Translations under genes and position numbers: made by a program | DNA from: Bradysia coprophila | Taxonomy: Eukaryota > Arthropoda > Insecta > Diptera > Sciaridae | Direction: 5' to 3' | DNA: 64,000 nt | NCBI RefSeq assembly: GCF_014529535.1 | Contig: NC_050738.1 | Location: forward strand, 9,519,410 to 9,583,409 | Shown here: one piece after another, positions 11,150-21,839 of the stretch | Numbering within the stretch: the stretch's first letter is position 1 | Layout: each line of letters opens with the position of its first letter | Notes under the pieces: generated by a model | Database searches by the model: none | What the model was told of the DNA's origin: nothing | Seen by the model: the letters and a program-made list of their open reading frames with translations, nothing else

Positions 11150-11790
11150 GTAAGTTATCCGTGTAAAAAATGCGCCAAACTAATCACCTACGTCACCTAC
11201 TCAAACATGACAAATGTGAAATATGCGGCAAAGAACTCCGCCATATGAAGAAACACTTAAGAAATGCACATTCGACCGAAGAAAAGCCAAAGCCGAAAAA
11301 AGATTGCAAAAAATACAAATGCACCTTACCTTTGTGCGATTACTCAACGGATCTGATGGCCAATTTTCAGCGACATTATAAATCACATTCAATAAAAATC
11401 AAATACAGAAAATTCAACGGCTTCCTGCGCCGTTTCAATGGAGCAGTCAATGTTCTGATGGAATTCGTTACGGCTACAAATTGCAGGGAAACATTAATAT
11501 TGTGCTGCCAAAAATACGAACAGTGTGCTAGTTTGTTAATTGAATTAATGAAGTTCTGTGAGGCGAAAAATACCCCAACAGAGTTTGTCCATGTACTGGC
11601 ACCAAAAAAAAACGAAATGCACCAAATAGGACTGTATATACTATCGCGGATGCACACCTATGGTGGTATGTATCAATGATGAGATGATGATAGAGCTGAA
11701 GTCGATGTTGAAGTTGCCGAATTAATGAAACCAAACATTCCGGTTTATAACTACGTACACTCCTTCTTCGTAATAAAAGAAGAAATTACA
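11150..11790 (+). pseudogene. C2H2 zinc-finger gene remnant
   Basis: An open frame (11170-11679) encodes a canonical finger, C-x4-C-x12-H-x3-H (KCTLPLCDYSTD...FQRHYKSH). It is preceded by a shortened finger, C-x2-C-x9-H-x4-H (CEICGKELRHMKKHLRNAH). Just upstream another frame reads YPCKKCAK, as if a finger were split by a one-base frameshift. The frame stops at two tandem TGA codons (11677-11682) yet continues in the same frame as plausible protein (DDDRAEVDVEVAELMKPN...) up to a GTATGT donor near 11796. A GTATGT also lies at 11667, so a 3' splice variant cannot be excluded. Frameshift plus tandem stops make a decaying gene the simplest reading. The family beyond the fingers is not recognised. 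Confidence 0.45.
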
Positions 11791-11799
11791 AAAGGTATG

Positions 11800-12052
11800 T
11801 TTGCATATCCTCAGCCCGCTGAAATGTCCTCTGTATGTATCCATGTTGCTTCCTAAGAGGGAAAGGTTGACCCTGTTTCTATGGTCGCACTGTACAATGT
11901 TCACACTGAACCAAGTGGAAGCTGCGATGACAGAGCCTTCTAGAATTTCCTCGAACTTTCTTCTTTCTCGATATTTCTTGAAAACTTACTCGAATTTCTC
12001 GAAAAGTATTTTCCTTAAGTTACAAAAATAAAATGCTGTCTTTAAGTCTTAA
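11800..12052. other. Intergenic, no gene seen
   Basis: The stretch after the zinc-finger remnant shows several CTCGAATTTCTCG-like short repeats near 11950-12005 and no convincing coding sequence. Confidence 0.4.
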
Positions 12053-12192
12053 CCTTTCACGGACGGCTACAATAACGAAACTTTGACAACAGATCGGAAG
12101 AAAATCTAATACTTCATTAGCTTCAACATTTTACTCGAAAAGACCGTAATATAGTGATACCAGAATAACATAGCCTAGCCGTCCGTAAAAGG
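12053..12192. repeat. 140-bp MITE with CCTTTCACGGACGGCTA termini
   Basis: The inverted ends are CCTTTCACGGACGGCTA and TAGCCGTCCGTAAAAGG, with two mismatches. TTAA directly precedes the left end, but no TTAA follows the right end. A piggyBac-type duplication is therefore not demonstrated. Confidence 0.75.
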
Positions 12193-12651
12193 TGATTGAA
12201 TTTAAAATTAATTTGTCCATTATTGAAAGAAATTCAAAAATTATGTTGAGGTCATAAAAACACATTCTTCACACTCAAACCATTTATTTACATCCGTTTC
12301 AGACAATTATACCTGCAATAAATTGTCCTTCAAATAAAATGCATTTCAAAACGTTGTTCCGGCTTGGCTTGTCCATTTCACACTGTTGTCTGATTTCCAT
12401 TGGAACAAAAAGTCGTGATCACACTTAAAACTAATTAAACACCGTCGCCCCCGACAATTAGAAGAGGTAACATTCTATTCGTGAACTGATAAACGACAAC
12501 CAATAAACATTTCTGATTTCTAGGACGAATTGGGACCCATTAACTAAACATTACCACACACAATGAATTTAAGCAGAAAGGAAAGTGTTTAATTGTAGGC
12601 AAAGACATTAATTCCGCTAAAACAAACAATTATTTGTGTGGCAATAAATAA
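12193..12651. other. 3' flank of the ionotropic receptor gene
   Basis: AT-rich sequence with no gene or clear repeat. The 3'UTR of the minus-strand receptor presumably lies at its right edge. Confidence 0.45.
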
Positions 12652-15293
12652 TCAAATTTTTAAAATAACCTTTTGCACCTTCAATAGCTTTCTATTTGAG
12701 TAGAACGCGCGCAACAGTCGTTCAGTCATGAATACAACTGTGGCTAGAACTAGTCCAACCCAAAGTAATGTAAATGCTCCTGTTAATGTTGTTACCGATA
12801 ATCGAATTGGACCATCAGTACTTTTGCCGTCACTCAGAAAGTATGGTTTCATGTAGTTGTTCTTCACTCCCTTTATATTCAGTGCCCAACGTTCTGTGAG
12901 TCCAAACTCAGCATATCTACAGTCAAAAGATTTTTTTTTGAAGAATGGGATCATTGGTCGAACACTACCATCACCGAAACCAACGCACTTCAAGGAAAAG
13001 TGATTCGAGTGACAGCTGTCAAGTAGAGTACTATTTTGTGTGAAAATCGTTTATTTAGTCCCAAAATTTATTTGATACCCTGTCCCGTTTCAGTACTCTA
13101 CTTAGAGAATCACTAATGCTTGAAGTGCATTGCCGAAACAAAAACTTACGCTCGAATTTTCTCATTAAAATATTTGGTGTAGCCGGAATACTTCTTAAAA
13201 GCAACCACCGAATAGTAGTTCAAAAAACAACTCTTCATAATTCGTAGCGAGTATGTGGGATCGGTATTCTCATTTACATCCGTAATGAAGCGATTCGTGA
13301 TGATTTTTACGAAAAGCGCATTCCTTTCATTGCTACTGTCATCCATGGTCGCGTTATTTTTGTCAATTGTCCGTTGTGATAATCTAACGAGATTCGTCAC
13401 ACCAGTAGCCTTCAATGTCGGAGCTAAAGAATTTGGACCGGAAACTACGGACCAGTACATTCCATTTTGCAGAAAATCAACCAAACTATCGACTGGTTTT
13501 GTCGATATTGGACGTGTTAGAAATGATGTATATCCGGTGGTGTATGCAACTCCCATTATTAAACTGAGAATGATCCAACTAAAAATAGAAATATGAGGTT
13601 CAGACATTTCCTATTAATCACAAAGCGAAAGAACAGGTTTCGGTTATTTTCTATCGTGATTCGAAAAATTTACAAATATTTTAAAAACTTAGGTCTGCCC
13701 ATTCCCAACCGTACATTGGATTACATCCTTGTTTTAAACTTTTAATTTTCCCAAGTGTGACGTTTGCAGCTCGAGCCGAATGTGAGGGATGCAACAACAC
13801 AAGGCAAAATAGAACGATCCACTTAAGCTATTTTACTCTCTAAGCCCCCGGGAAATGAGTTGTAACGCTTATGTCAATGAAGTAATGACGCATTTCCCGA
13901 AGGGCTTGGTGAGTAAAAATGTCTGTTTTCCGAATCAGATAGTTTTCCTTCGCTTTGCCGTTAGTCGTCCTATATTAACCTGGTAAACAACGATTTAATT
14001 GAGTCCTGTTTTGGAAATTTTTCTATCCCATGCAACGTAGCCACATTCATTGAATCCAGAAATGATCGACTAAAGTCAATATAAAGTTTATCGTTCCACG
14101 ACTTTTTTAAAAATCGTTTTCCAGTTCTGGCCGTTAACGTCATAATTATCGATGTTGAAATAAAGCTGAATAAAAAAGCCATCCAAACATTTCTGCTTAA
14201 CGACATATACAGATAGGCTGCTGGATTGACCAGTGTTGGCTTAGGCACTGGAACGAAGTAAGATCGGATTTTATTCATTTTATATCTTCTACATCAGTAA
14301 GCATACCCAGAAACGTTCCACACTGATAGTCAATATAATTGGTGGCGTCATAGAAATCGTTAGACTTCAAATTTAACCAGACAGAGCACATTGCTAAGTC
14401 AGTTGTGCCATTATTAACATTTTTCAAGACTGTTGACCATGGGTCGCTTATTGTCTGAGATATATCACACTTCGTAGGCTGAATAGTCCATGGATGAGTA
14501 ATCTCAGACAAAATTCGAAATTCAAGTCCATCGAATCTACAAGACATCTCTGTATTGAATACCTTTGATTAGGATAAGACATCCACTATACTAACAAGTT
14601 GTTTCCTGGTAGGTAGATCACGTATGGCGGACAGTTGAACAAACTGACACGGAATGTTTTGCTGCTACTTCTGATACTCAAAAGTGGATGATCTTTGTAT
14701 ACACCGAAATATGCCACAGCATCGGATAGATTCGATGTGAACAGAAAACGTTTTTTAGTCAGAACATTCAACATGCTCTTGAAACTGAACGGCCCATTAT
14801 CCATGCTGTTTACAACTCTTTCCATTAGAAAAACATTTAACGCGTTCCTATGGATAAAGTCAATGGTAGCGTTGTCGAATTCTGTCTCAGGTACATCAAG
14901 ATAGATCTGGGAAAATGGCCAAAACCGCTTCTCGTCCTGCCTCTGTTGAAATACTTCCCTGATGTATGTTATGTTCTTGGAGGAAATGAAGAAATTGTCA
15001 CAGTTCAAACGATTGGTGTCGAAAATGTTGCGGACCAACAATCGTTTCGGACTAATTGTACGAATAACGAAATTTGAATTGAAAACCTGTTCGAAGAAGC
15101 ACTTTGGAATGATGAGTGAAGTTATAATGGATAGGCATCGATTATTATTCCTTAGATTCCAAAGCCACTTGAGCGAATTATAGTTTTCGCAATTCAAATC
15201 CTCAACGTGAATTGTCGAATCAGCAAGCAATGCACAATTTGTTAGGAAAAATACGTAGAAGAACACGTTCATCGTTGTACGTTTGCTTTTCAT
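12652..15293 (-). CDS. Divergent ionotropic receptor (chemosensory iGluR-like channel)
   Basis: Insect ionotropic receptors are iGluR-derived cation channels used in taste and smell. Five minus-strand exons fit together: 14596-15293, 14307-14536, 13980-14247, 13150-13578 and 12652-12916, with consistent phases, giving 629 residues. A signal peptide is followed by an unrecognised ectodomain. Then come a ligand-binding S1-like segment (FDGLEFRILSEITHPW), the pre-M1 motif CGTFLVPKPTLVNP, TM1 (about 330-350, VWMAFLFSFISTSIIM), TM2 (about 400-420, WIILSLIMGVAYTTGYTSFL followed by TRP) and TM3 (about 586-606, GAFTLLWVGLVLATVVF). The first two introns are each 59 bp. Without splicing them the gene falsely looks frameshifted. 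Introns 3 and 4 each carry a MITE. The clade cannot be assigned by eye. Confidence 0.88.
12981..13132. repeat. 152-bp MITE, CAACGCACTTCAAG family, copy 2, inside a receptor intron
   Basis: The left end CAACGCACTTCAAG and right end CTTGAAGTGCATTG are inverted repeats. They are bounded by the exact 7-bp duplication CCGAAAC (12974-12980 and 13133-13139). Sub-terminal GTAGAGTACT and AGTACTCTAC also pair. The element fills most of the 233-bp fourth intron; without it the intron would be about 74 bp. Confidence 0.92.
13831..13918. repeat. 88-bp palindromic MITE in receptor intron 3
   Basis: TTTTACTC...TAAGCCC..CGGGAAATG at the left pairs with CATTTCCCG..GGGCTT..GAGTAAAA at the right. The loop is short. 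There is no coding capacity. Confidence 0.75.
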
Positions 15294-15562
15294 TAAATGT
15301 TTTGTGTTGGTTTGTAACGACTATTTATACCTTCTCGCTTCACGACAACGCTCAATCACAACATATATAATTTGATCCATTGATTTGTGATATTGTGTAA
15401 GGTAAGTGGCGTGTTATAACGATATGCAAACAATATTTAGACTTTAGGACAAGACATAACAATTTATAACTTAGGGTAAGTTTTATAAACTTTATTGTCG
15501 AAATGAGTTGTTGTTCGGCACTAATGAAAAAATTGAACGTTAAAATTTGTAAACAATCACTC
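15294..15562. promoter_or_regulatory. 5' flank of the ionotropic receptor gene
   Basis: This 270-bp interval separates the receptor start codon from the minisatellite. It must include at least the proximal promoter. No specific motif was identified. Confidence 0.35.
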
Positions 15563-15850
15563 GTTAAACGTTTCACACTGGTTAAACGTTTCACACTGGT
15601 TAAACGTTTCACACTGGTTAAACGTTTCACACTGGTTAAACGTTTCACACTGGTTAAACGTTTCACACTGGTTAAACGTTTCACACTGGTTAAACGTTTC
15701 ACACTGGTTAAACGTTTCACACTGGTTAAACGTTTCACACTGGTTAAACGTTTCACACTGGTTAAACGTTTCACACTGGTTAAACGTTTCACACTGGTTA
15801 AACGTTTCACACTGGTTAAACGTTTCACACTGGTTGAACTTTTCACGCTA
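15563..15850. repeat. 18-bp minisatellite, 16 copies
   Basis: The unit GTTAAACGTTTCACACTG is repeated 15 times without visible change (15563-15832), with a degenerate 16th copy to 15850. Each unit contains the palindrome AAACGTTT. Because 18 is a multiple of three and two frames lack stops, both strands show long artificial open frames (KRFTLV and TSVKRL repeats). Homogeneity suggests recent expansion. It starts 270 bp upstream of the receptor start codon. Confidence 0.95.
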
Positions 15851-15859
15851 GGTTAGCGT

Positions 15860-16121
15860 ACTGCAGTTGCTTAGCATTTGCGTACGAACTGAGGTATGCG
15901 AGTTCGTACGGGACTAACATCGCAACGGCAGCTGTTACTGTTACGTTCTCAAGCGCTCAAAAGAACTAGTGCTTCCACATACACGTTTATTGAATAATGT
16001 TCAGGACATTAAACCTGAAGATGAAATTATGGAGAAATTATATAGACTTTAGTGAACTCAAGTCGCTAATTGAACATACTGGGACTGATATTTTTAGGTC
16101 ATATAGGTCAGACTGACAAAT
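15860..16121. other. Intergenic, no gene seen
   Basis: A palindromic GCGTACGAACTGAGGTATGCGAGTTCGTAC-like hairpin (about 15880-15910) lies just right of the minisatellite. Nothing else was recognised. Confidence 0.4.
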
Positions 16122-16275
16122 AGCCGCTATTCATCTGTTATCGATAACGACGACAAAAATAATGACAAGCTCTGGGTAATTTCGTCCTTTATATAGTAGA
16201 ATACATGTTTAAAAAAATTGAAGTAGAAGATTTGAAATCAGCCGATTAAAATTACTTTGATCGATGGAAGTAATA
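16122..16275 (+). repeat. Dispersed TATATA/TATCGATA repeat family, copy 1
   Basis: Reads CATCTGTTATCGATAACGAC near the left, then a TTTATATAG core, then ATTGAAGTAGAAGATTT at the right. The copy at 42540-42685 is its closest relative in the window and lies in reverse orientation. Confidence 0.8.
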
Positions 16276-16920
16276 GACCCGATAATAGTACTGGTCATTT
16301 GCTTGACGTTTGTAACATAACAGGTACAAAAGTGATTCTTTTGAAGATCGACATTGATCGGTTGGAGTTCGGGATGGTTTGTATATGCCAGCAGAGGTCG
16401 AAACCACTCTCAAATATATCTTTATCTCAAACCGAATTCTATCTTTTAAATCTATGTTGAAAACTCCAACTTGTAAGTTCAAATCTACTACTTCATTAAT
16501 TTTAACACAAAATTGAATCACATATTAATGTTGAAGCCGACTGTCGATTAATCGTATATTAAATTTTCCTTCACAATTTTGTATATAACTCGCATAGAAG
16601 ACTTCAGTTGGGCGGTCTAAAAAATAAATTCCACCCAATCACTGTTTCTTATCTTATTTTTACTAATTGAAAAGAACTCAAATAATTCTTTTATGAGTGA
16701 TATGACTGATATAAAGTAGCAGTCCGAATGAAATTTAGAAATTCAAAGTCTATAATGGAATAAAACATTTCCTGGCGCAACAGGCATTATCGCTAAAACA
16801 CATAATTACATGGTGCTGGTTTTCTTGTGTGTTTGATCGATAAATTTCAAATATTTGGGGCGCAAGAAATTCCTTCATATAAAGTTCTGCTTCGTTCGGA
16901 TAAAGAGTATCGTTGTAGCG
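16276..16920. other. 5' flank of CFAP91
   Basis: AT-rich with no coding exon recognised. The CFAP91 promoter must lie toward the right end. I did not find a convincing X-box here. Confidence 0.45.
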
Positions 16921-19249
16921 ATGTCATATAAAAGCCATCAAATTGGTCCAGATCGTGTATTTGATCACCTGTACGACCCAATTTATACAACAGGAACGAA
17001 AGACATCTGGAAAGAAAATCATAATGCACTTTATCGTTCGGCTCCGGTTCGGATTTATCCACAATACGGAACAATGTTCACTGATTTGCCGAAACGTCCT
17101 CGCAACATCTACATTCAACAACGGAATCCTCTGCCACATTTTCCATTTGTCGATGAAAATGGTAGTCGTAGTAATGGGAAAAGAGAACGAAAATGTACAG
17201 CAGCAGTCCTTGGTGGTCGTGATAGAGCGAAATTTTTCGACATACCATTAAACAATGAAATAAATATGAATTTGCAATTGGATATTGGCAAGGATCACAT
17301 ATGCTGCCATCAACGCTCAATGACACCGACAGACGCTTTTCGGACAGTGGCTTGTGAAACTATATACAGGTGAGTTGATGTAACAGATTCAAGGACTTAA
17401 CCAAATTTTTCGTTCGTTGATAACAGAGAACAGTCTGCCCAAACGAAACCATGGATGCCGGATTTCGTTGTCGATGATAAATGTACCGAGACACCAGAAC
17501 TGCTGTATACAACCAAAGGTATAACTGGTTATTCGGCTCCGGGTATATTAGAAGTGAAACAAATCGAAAGAGCTCGACGTCGTCGCCAGTTAGAAAAAGC
17601 ATTTGCTCGAAGTAAATGCAAGAACGATCCGACTATGAGACGCGAATTCTGGGAAGCATTGGAATGGGAAGACAGAGTTGCACGTGAAGCGGAATTAGAC
17701 TACTGTCAACATTTACGTTTGGAAATGGTTAAGAAGATGATGAACTCCAGGGACCAAAAGATGCAGCAAAATTTCACACTCGCAATGGAGACAACCATCA
17801 ATCGATTGGAAGCTGAAAAAGAGAAAAAAATGAATAATTTAAGGTTTCTGAGATGAGTTGCGAATGTACGCACGCATATTACCTATTTTCTTCAATAGAG
17901 TGAATCATCAGCGGACACTGAGGCGTTTAGACAAACAGTATGGCGAGAAATGTAAACGAAGTAAACTCTTAGCCCAAGAACATCAGCAAACGACTTTTGT
18001 GTCGTACAATACTGACTTCGAAGCTAGGTAATTTACAGTAAAATGTGCATTTCACATCTTGCGAATCGAATATTTTTAATCAATTTATATCGGGAACGAA
18101 GATTGGAGGATCTGCATAAGATGCCAACTATGCCAACGAATTTGGAAAGATTTACTCAACCCAAAATAGATATTACGAAGCCTAAACAACCGGTAAAGGA
18201 AGTGAAGAAAGGACTCTGGACAGAGAAGTTCTTAGTGAATTTGTACGAATCCTTGAAGGTAATTACCAACCCGACTATTGCACGCAACATTTCTTACAAT
18301 GTCCATTTCTTCTCAGGTTATTCAACGGAAAATAATTCACCAACGAACTGCAAAATGTTTGATTGACATTCATGAAGAGGTTCAGAGTTATGTATCTACC
18401 ATAGAGCTATCCGTGGAGAGTTTCAGTGATGACATGGACTACCAACATGCGGTATTCCTCCAAAAACTTATCAAAGGACGTGCTATTCAAAGTATCTTGC
18501 ACGAAGGTAAAGAAGCCAATCAGGAACTTATTGACCAATTGAAAGAGACATTTAAGTTGGAGTCGGTGTGGAAAGCTGAATGTGCCGACGATTGGAATGA
18601 AGAAAATTTGATGGAATTCCTTGGTGAATATATCAATCAAGAATTCAGTCGGTATACTGAACAGAAGGCTATTCACGACCGACGTATGTTACCATTCAAA
18701 CAAGATTTAGAAAGAGAACGAGAAGAACAAAAGGAGCAACAGGAAGTGGTCGCGGATTGTTTAGATAAAGTCCTAGCGGACTTAATTCTCCCAGAACTCG
18801 AAACTTCTGATCAAATGTCTAGTAGTCCGGTGAATGATGATTCATCAGAAATAGTCCACGGTGTTTTCAATAATTTGATCCTGCCAGATATTTACGATAA
18901 TTTGCCAGACGATTCAGATGAGCAGCTGCAAAAGAGCGTAGTAGATGAACAGAATCAACAGAAGCTAGCTACCCATGACACAGAGAAAGAAGAAATTGTT
19001 GCACATGCAATCGAGCACATCTTACAGAAAGTCATTTCTCATCCCGCAGCAGATATAACAAATGACATCATGGAGGACATTGTGAAAAAGACCGTGGAAC
19101 TGTCTGCATCGTTGAACGAACTCAATGCGGATAGTTTGGACAAAGAAATCGGTGGTATGCTGGACGAACTCTGCGATCAGTTGTTGAGCAATTTGGAACT
19201 GAACGATGAATCGGACGGAAGCAGCAGTGGGAATGATAGCCCTGAGTAA
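16921..19249 (+). CDS. CFAP91: Cilia- and flagella-associated protein 91 (CFAP91/MAATS1)
   Basis: CFAP91 is an axonemal protein at the base of radial spokes, needed for motile cilia and sperm flagella. Proposed exons are 16921-17369, 17427-17843, 17899-18027, 18102-18258 and 18317-19249, with phases 2,2,2,0, for 694 residues. The N-terminal block (VFDHLYDPIY) matches the vertebrate RAYDFLYDPLF region. A middle coiled coil (EVKQIERARRRRQLEKAF, then MKKMM-like helices) precedes the diagnostic VFLQKLIKGRAIQSILHEGK block, which resembles human [21 protein letters not shown]. The C-terminus is acidic and Ser-rich. The first in-frame ATG matching the family is at 16921. Two junctions are weak: the second intron donor is GTTTCT and the third intron acceptor is GAACGAAG with little pyrimidine. 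AATAAA is at 19311. Confidence 0.88.
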
Positions 19250-19310
19250 TGAATGGACGTTGCAACGTATTGATTTTGTTTGTTAAAATAGAAATAGCAA
19301 AATTCCGGGT

Positions 19311-19316
19311 AATAAA
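19311..19316 (+). terminator. Polyadenylation signal of CFAP91
   Basis: AATAAA lies 62 bp beyond the CFAP91 stop codon. Confidence 0.55.
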
Positions 19317-19458
19317 ATCCATGTCGCCATTTAGTCCTCTTTGCGAATCCAACAAAAACACTGCAAGGAGGATCGATCGAATTATTAAGTATGGTCTCCA
19401 CTCAATAAAAAGTACTCTGTGATAGAGAGATCTGTCAAGTAATGCTTGATTTCCACTT

Positions 19459-19547
19459 ACGCCGCGCCGTTTTGCCTCCGTTTAGCTAAATCACGTCTCT
19501 TTTTAATTGTTTAAAGAGTAAACGGAGACCAAACGTAGCGTAAACGG
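19459..19547. repeat. Small inverted repeat around CTCCGTTTA
   Basis: GTTTTGCCTCCGTTTA pairs imperfectly with TAAACGGAGACCAAACG about 35 bp further right. It is too degenerate to bound. Confidence 0.5.
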
Positions 19548-19602
19548 AGTAATTCAATTTTGTCTCTCACACGGAGATGTGCATTACTTTAGCACAACTC
19601 AA

Positions 19603-19637
19603 GAGTTGAGTTGAGTTGAGATTGAGTTGAGTTGAGA
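19603..19637 (+). repeat. GAGTT microsatellite
   Basis: A run of GAGTT/GAGATT units (TTGAGTTGAGTTGAG and a second block), about seven units long with one interruption. Confidence 0.85.
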
Positions 19638-19639
19638 TC

Positions 19640-20600
19640 TCAAGAAAATCTTGAGTTTTGACAATTCATATGGCCGTGAAACAGGTCTAGATTAAGGTTA
19701 GCTCGCTTAGAATATCTTTATTATGTCGGGCATTTCTAGAAAGGCCCTTTGATATTTGTATAAGAGCAACGAATTGCCTATTAAAAAATGTATTTCTTCA
19801 CACAACGCCCGAATGGCTTTTTTGAGCCACTTCGGTATTGATTATGTAGGTGGAAGCATGGATTTTAAAGGATTTTTTATAGTGCAAGGTTTTGAAGGTC
19901 ACTTACGAAGGCCAGGGCGGCATGTGATTTTTCTTCAGAAAATAGTGAAAAAGTGATCAAATTTTCCGAAAATAGTTGGTATTCTCATTATCGATTGATT
20001 TATAAAAAGTGACCGAATAGTGAACAAAAACCAGCTCTAAAACTCTTAAGAAAGAGTAAAGTACACTTTAGCGCTTGTTAGCAGCAGGCGGGAGGTTTAA
20101 AAATCTTGAAAAAGAAGCACGAAATTCGATTATGATTTATTGGTTACTTTATTGAGACAAAGCCTTTTTCTTTATCACAAAGTGTGATTGGGAGATCAGA
20201 AAATAATAATAAACTTAGTTTTGACGATTTGACTAAGAACTTATTGTTATCTGATTACTTGTATTTGTCCCTTAAACTGACATGACTCACAAAATGCAAC
20301 TTTATTTTTACAAACGTTTTTTTAGAGCAAATATATCTACGAGACGATGAGTTATCAAAATAACTCCATAATACTTAAAACTCAACGGCACATGTTTAAA
20401 CAGACACTTTTATTAAATCGATAATATCTGAATGTACCATAAAGGACAGTAAAGGAAGGTGATCAAAAATTTAGAATTGTTTATGGGAAAAATAAAATAT
20501 CGAAGTTATTTCTCGCTTACCTCATCAAACTGAAAGATTGCTAAAAACAAGAGTGACTAGTCCTTTAAAATTGTTTACCTTCGCTTGATTCAAATAGTAC
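19640..20600. other. Intergenic, no gene seen
   Basis: AT-rich sequence downstream of CFAP91. The short open frame at 19756-19956 has no recognisable protein character. Confidence 0.45.
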
Positions 20601-20608
20601 ATTACTTA

Positions 20609-20721
20609 CCAATGGAACAAATGCTGGAAATGGCACTGCTTGTGCGGATTTTGGCGATCGAATCGTAGCCGAGGTTGGTAAACACACAAGAATTGCCATT
20701 TACACCATTTATTCCATTGCC
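20609..20721. repeat. 113-bp inverted repeat
   Basis: CAATGGAACAAATGCTGGAAATGGC at the left pairs with GCCATTTACACCATTTATTCCATTG at the right (four mismatches). This is a MITE-like hairpin with no coding capacity. Confidence 0.65.
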
Positions 20722-20929
20722 AACTTGGCAATGCCAAGTAAGGTATTTTACTCAAATACTTGATTTAAAATGTAAATATAATTTTACCTCACGTTCCTTT
20801 TTTGAACGTGATTCCTCGATAGATTAGGTTTTTCAATTGTTATACGTACATCGGTTTTCCACATTTAGTTTAGTTATCCGTAGATACACTTTTTTAGTCG
20901 AAGCCGAGGTCGAAGCTTGTGCGGGTAGA

Positions 20930-21001
20930 AGCAAAATAAAATCTGGTTTTTGACAGTTGAAATTCAATTGTCAAAAACTAGACTCGATCATTTTATTTTA
21001 C
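20930..21001. repeat. Short palindrome
   Basis: CTGGTTTTTGACAGTTGAA and TTCAATTGTCAAAAACTAG form a near-perfect hairpin with a two-base loop, extended by AAAATAAAATC and GATCATTTTATTTT. Confidence 0.75.
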
Positions 21002-21088
21002 TTTAATTTTATTCCGAAAACGTACGAGTAGAGCCGTAGCTGGCACAGCAGAACATAGCTCATTTGAGAGGTATTACAATTCATTATA

Positions 21089-21366
21089 AAGTAATAGAAG
21101 CAGAAACTAAGTTATGTATTGTCAAGGTCCAAAAATAGGGCGAACCTTTGAGCATTTTTAAGGATAAAAAAATCCCTCCCAAAAGCTGATTTTCACTGTT
21201 CCTCTATTTTGAATGTGTTTTTTGTTAAATACAATTGAATTTATGTCAAAAAATCGCATCAGCTGGAGGTTTTCCAGGAGATGATTTTCTCCATTCATGT
21301 AAAGTCACCCTATTTTTGAACCTTGTCAACACAAAAACTTAAAATGTTTTAAATTTCTGCTTCTTT
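21089..21366. repeat. 278-bp MITE with AAGTAATAGAAGCAGAAA-type ends
   Basis: The outer ends GAAGCAGAAA and TTTCTGCTTC pair. Inside them GTCAAGGTCCAAAAATAGGG pairs with CCCTATTTTTGAACCTTG. The interior has no open frame. Confidence 0.75.
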
Positions 21367-21632
21367 ATATATTTTCGTTTGAATGTCGTATGGGGAGGGG
21401 GACATCTAGATTGCGTTCACAATAAAACCTTTGCAGAAACATCTGTAGGATACTGGTCGTCTTACCAGTCCCAGAATACAGCTACCTTAGGCTACTTTCT
21501 GTTCGACTAAAAAAAATTCTCAGCGAATTTTATTTTCACATGGGATAAGTGGGCTACCGTAAACTACTCTACGAGTAAAAAACAGAAAAACTGAGTTGCC
21601 CTAATACGTAGGAAAATCGGAAAATTTTCATA

Positions 21633-21834
21633 TAAGGTAATTGACTGAAAGTTGACCTAATTTGACAAATCTCAAACACATTGAATCGTGAGTTGTCCTA
21701 TCTATACAAAAGTCATAGGATATATCACGGTTTATTGAATGTTGAGTTGACCGATAATTTTTTTCTTCATACAAATTTACACGGAAAACTTAAGATCACT
21801 TTTCCACTAGGTCAACTTTCAGTCAGTTACCTTA
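21633..21834. repeat. 200-bp MITE with 27-bp inverted ends
   Basis: TAAGGTAATTGACTGAAAG continuing into TTGACCTA at the left is inverted at the right as TAGGTCAACTTTCAGTC continuing into AGTTACCTTA. One mismatch is seen. No coding capacity. Confidence 0.85.
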
Positions 21835-21839
21835 CTACG

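Noticed and set aside
12053..12192. piggyBac-type MITE
   Set aside because: TTAA precedes the left end, but no TTAA follows the right end, so the superfamily is not supported.
14275..14278. Frameshift or stop that would make the ionotropic receptor a pseudogene
   Set aside because: A 59-bp GT-AG intron removes it and restores the family motif.
15563..15850. CRISPR-like repeat array
   Set aside because: Units are contiguous with no spacers, and the genome is eukaryotic.
15352..15856. Open frames encoding KRFTLV or TSVKRL repeats
   Set aside because: They follow from an 18-bp minisatellite whose unit length is a multiple of three; nothing suggests translation.
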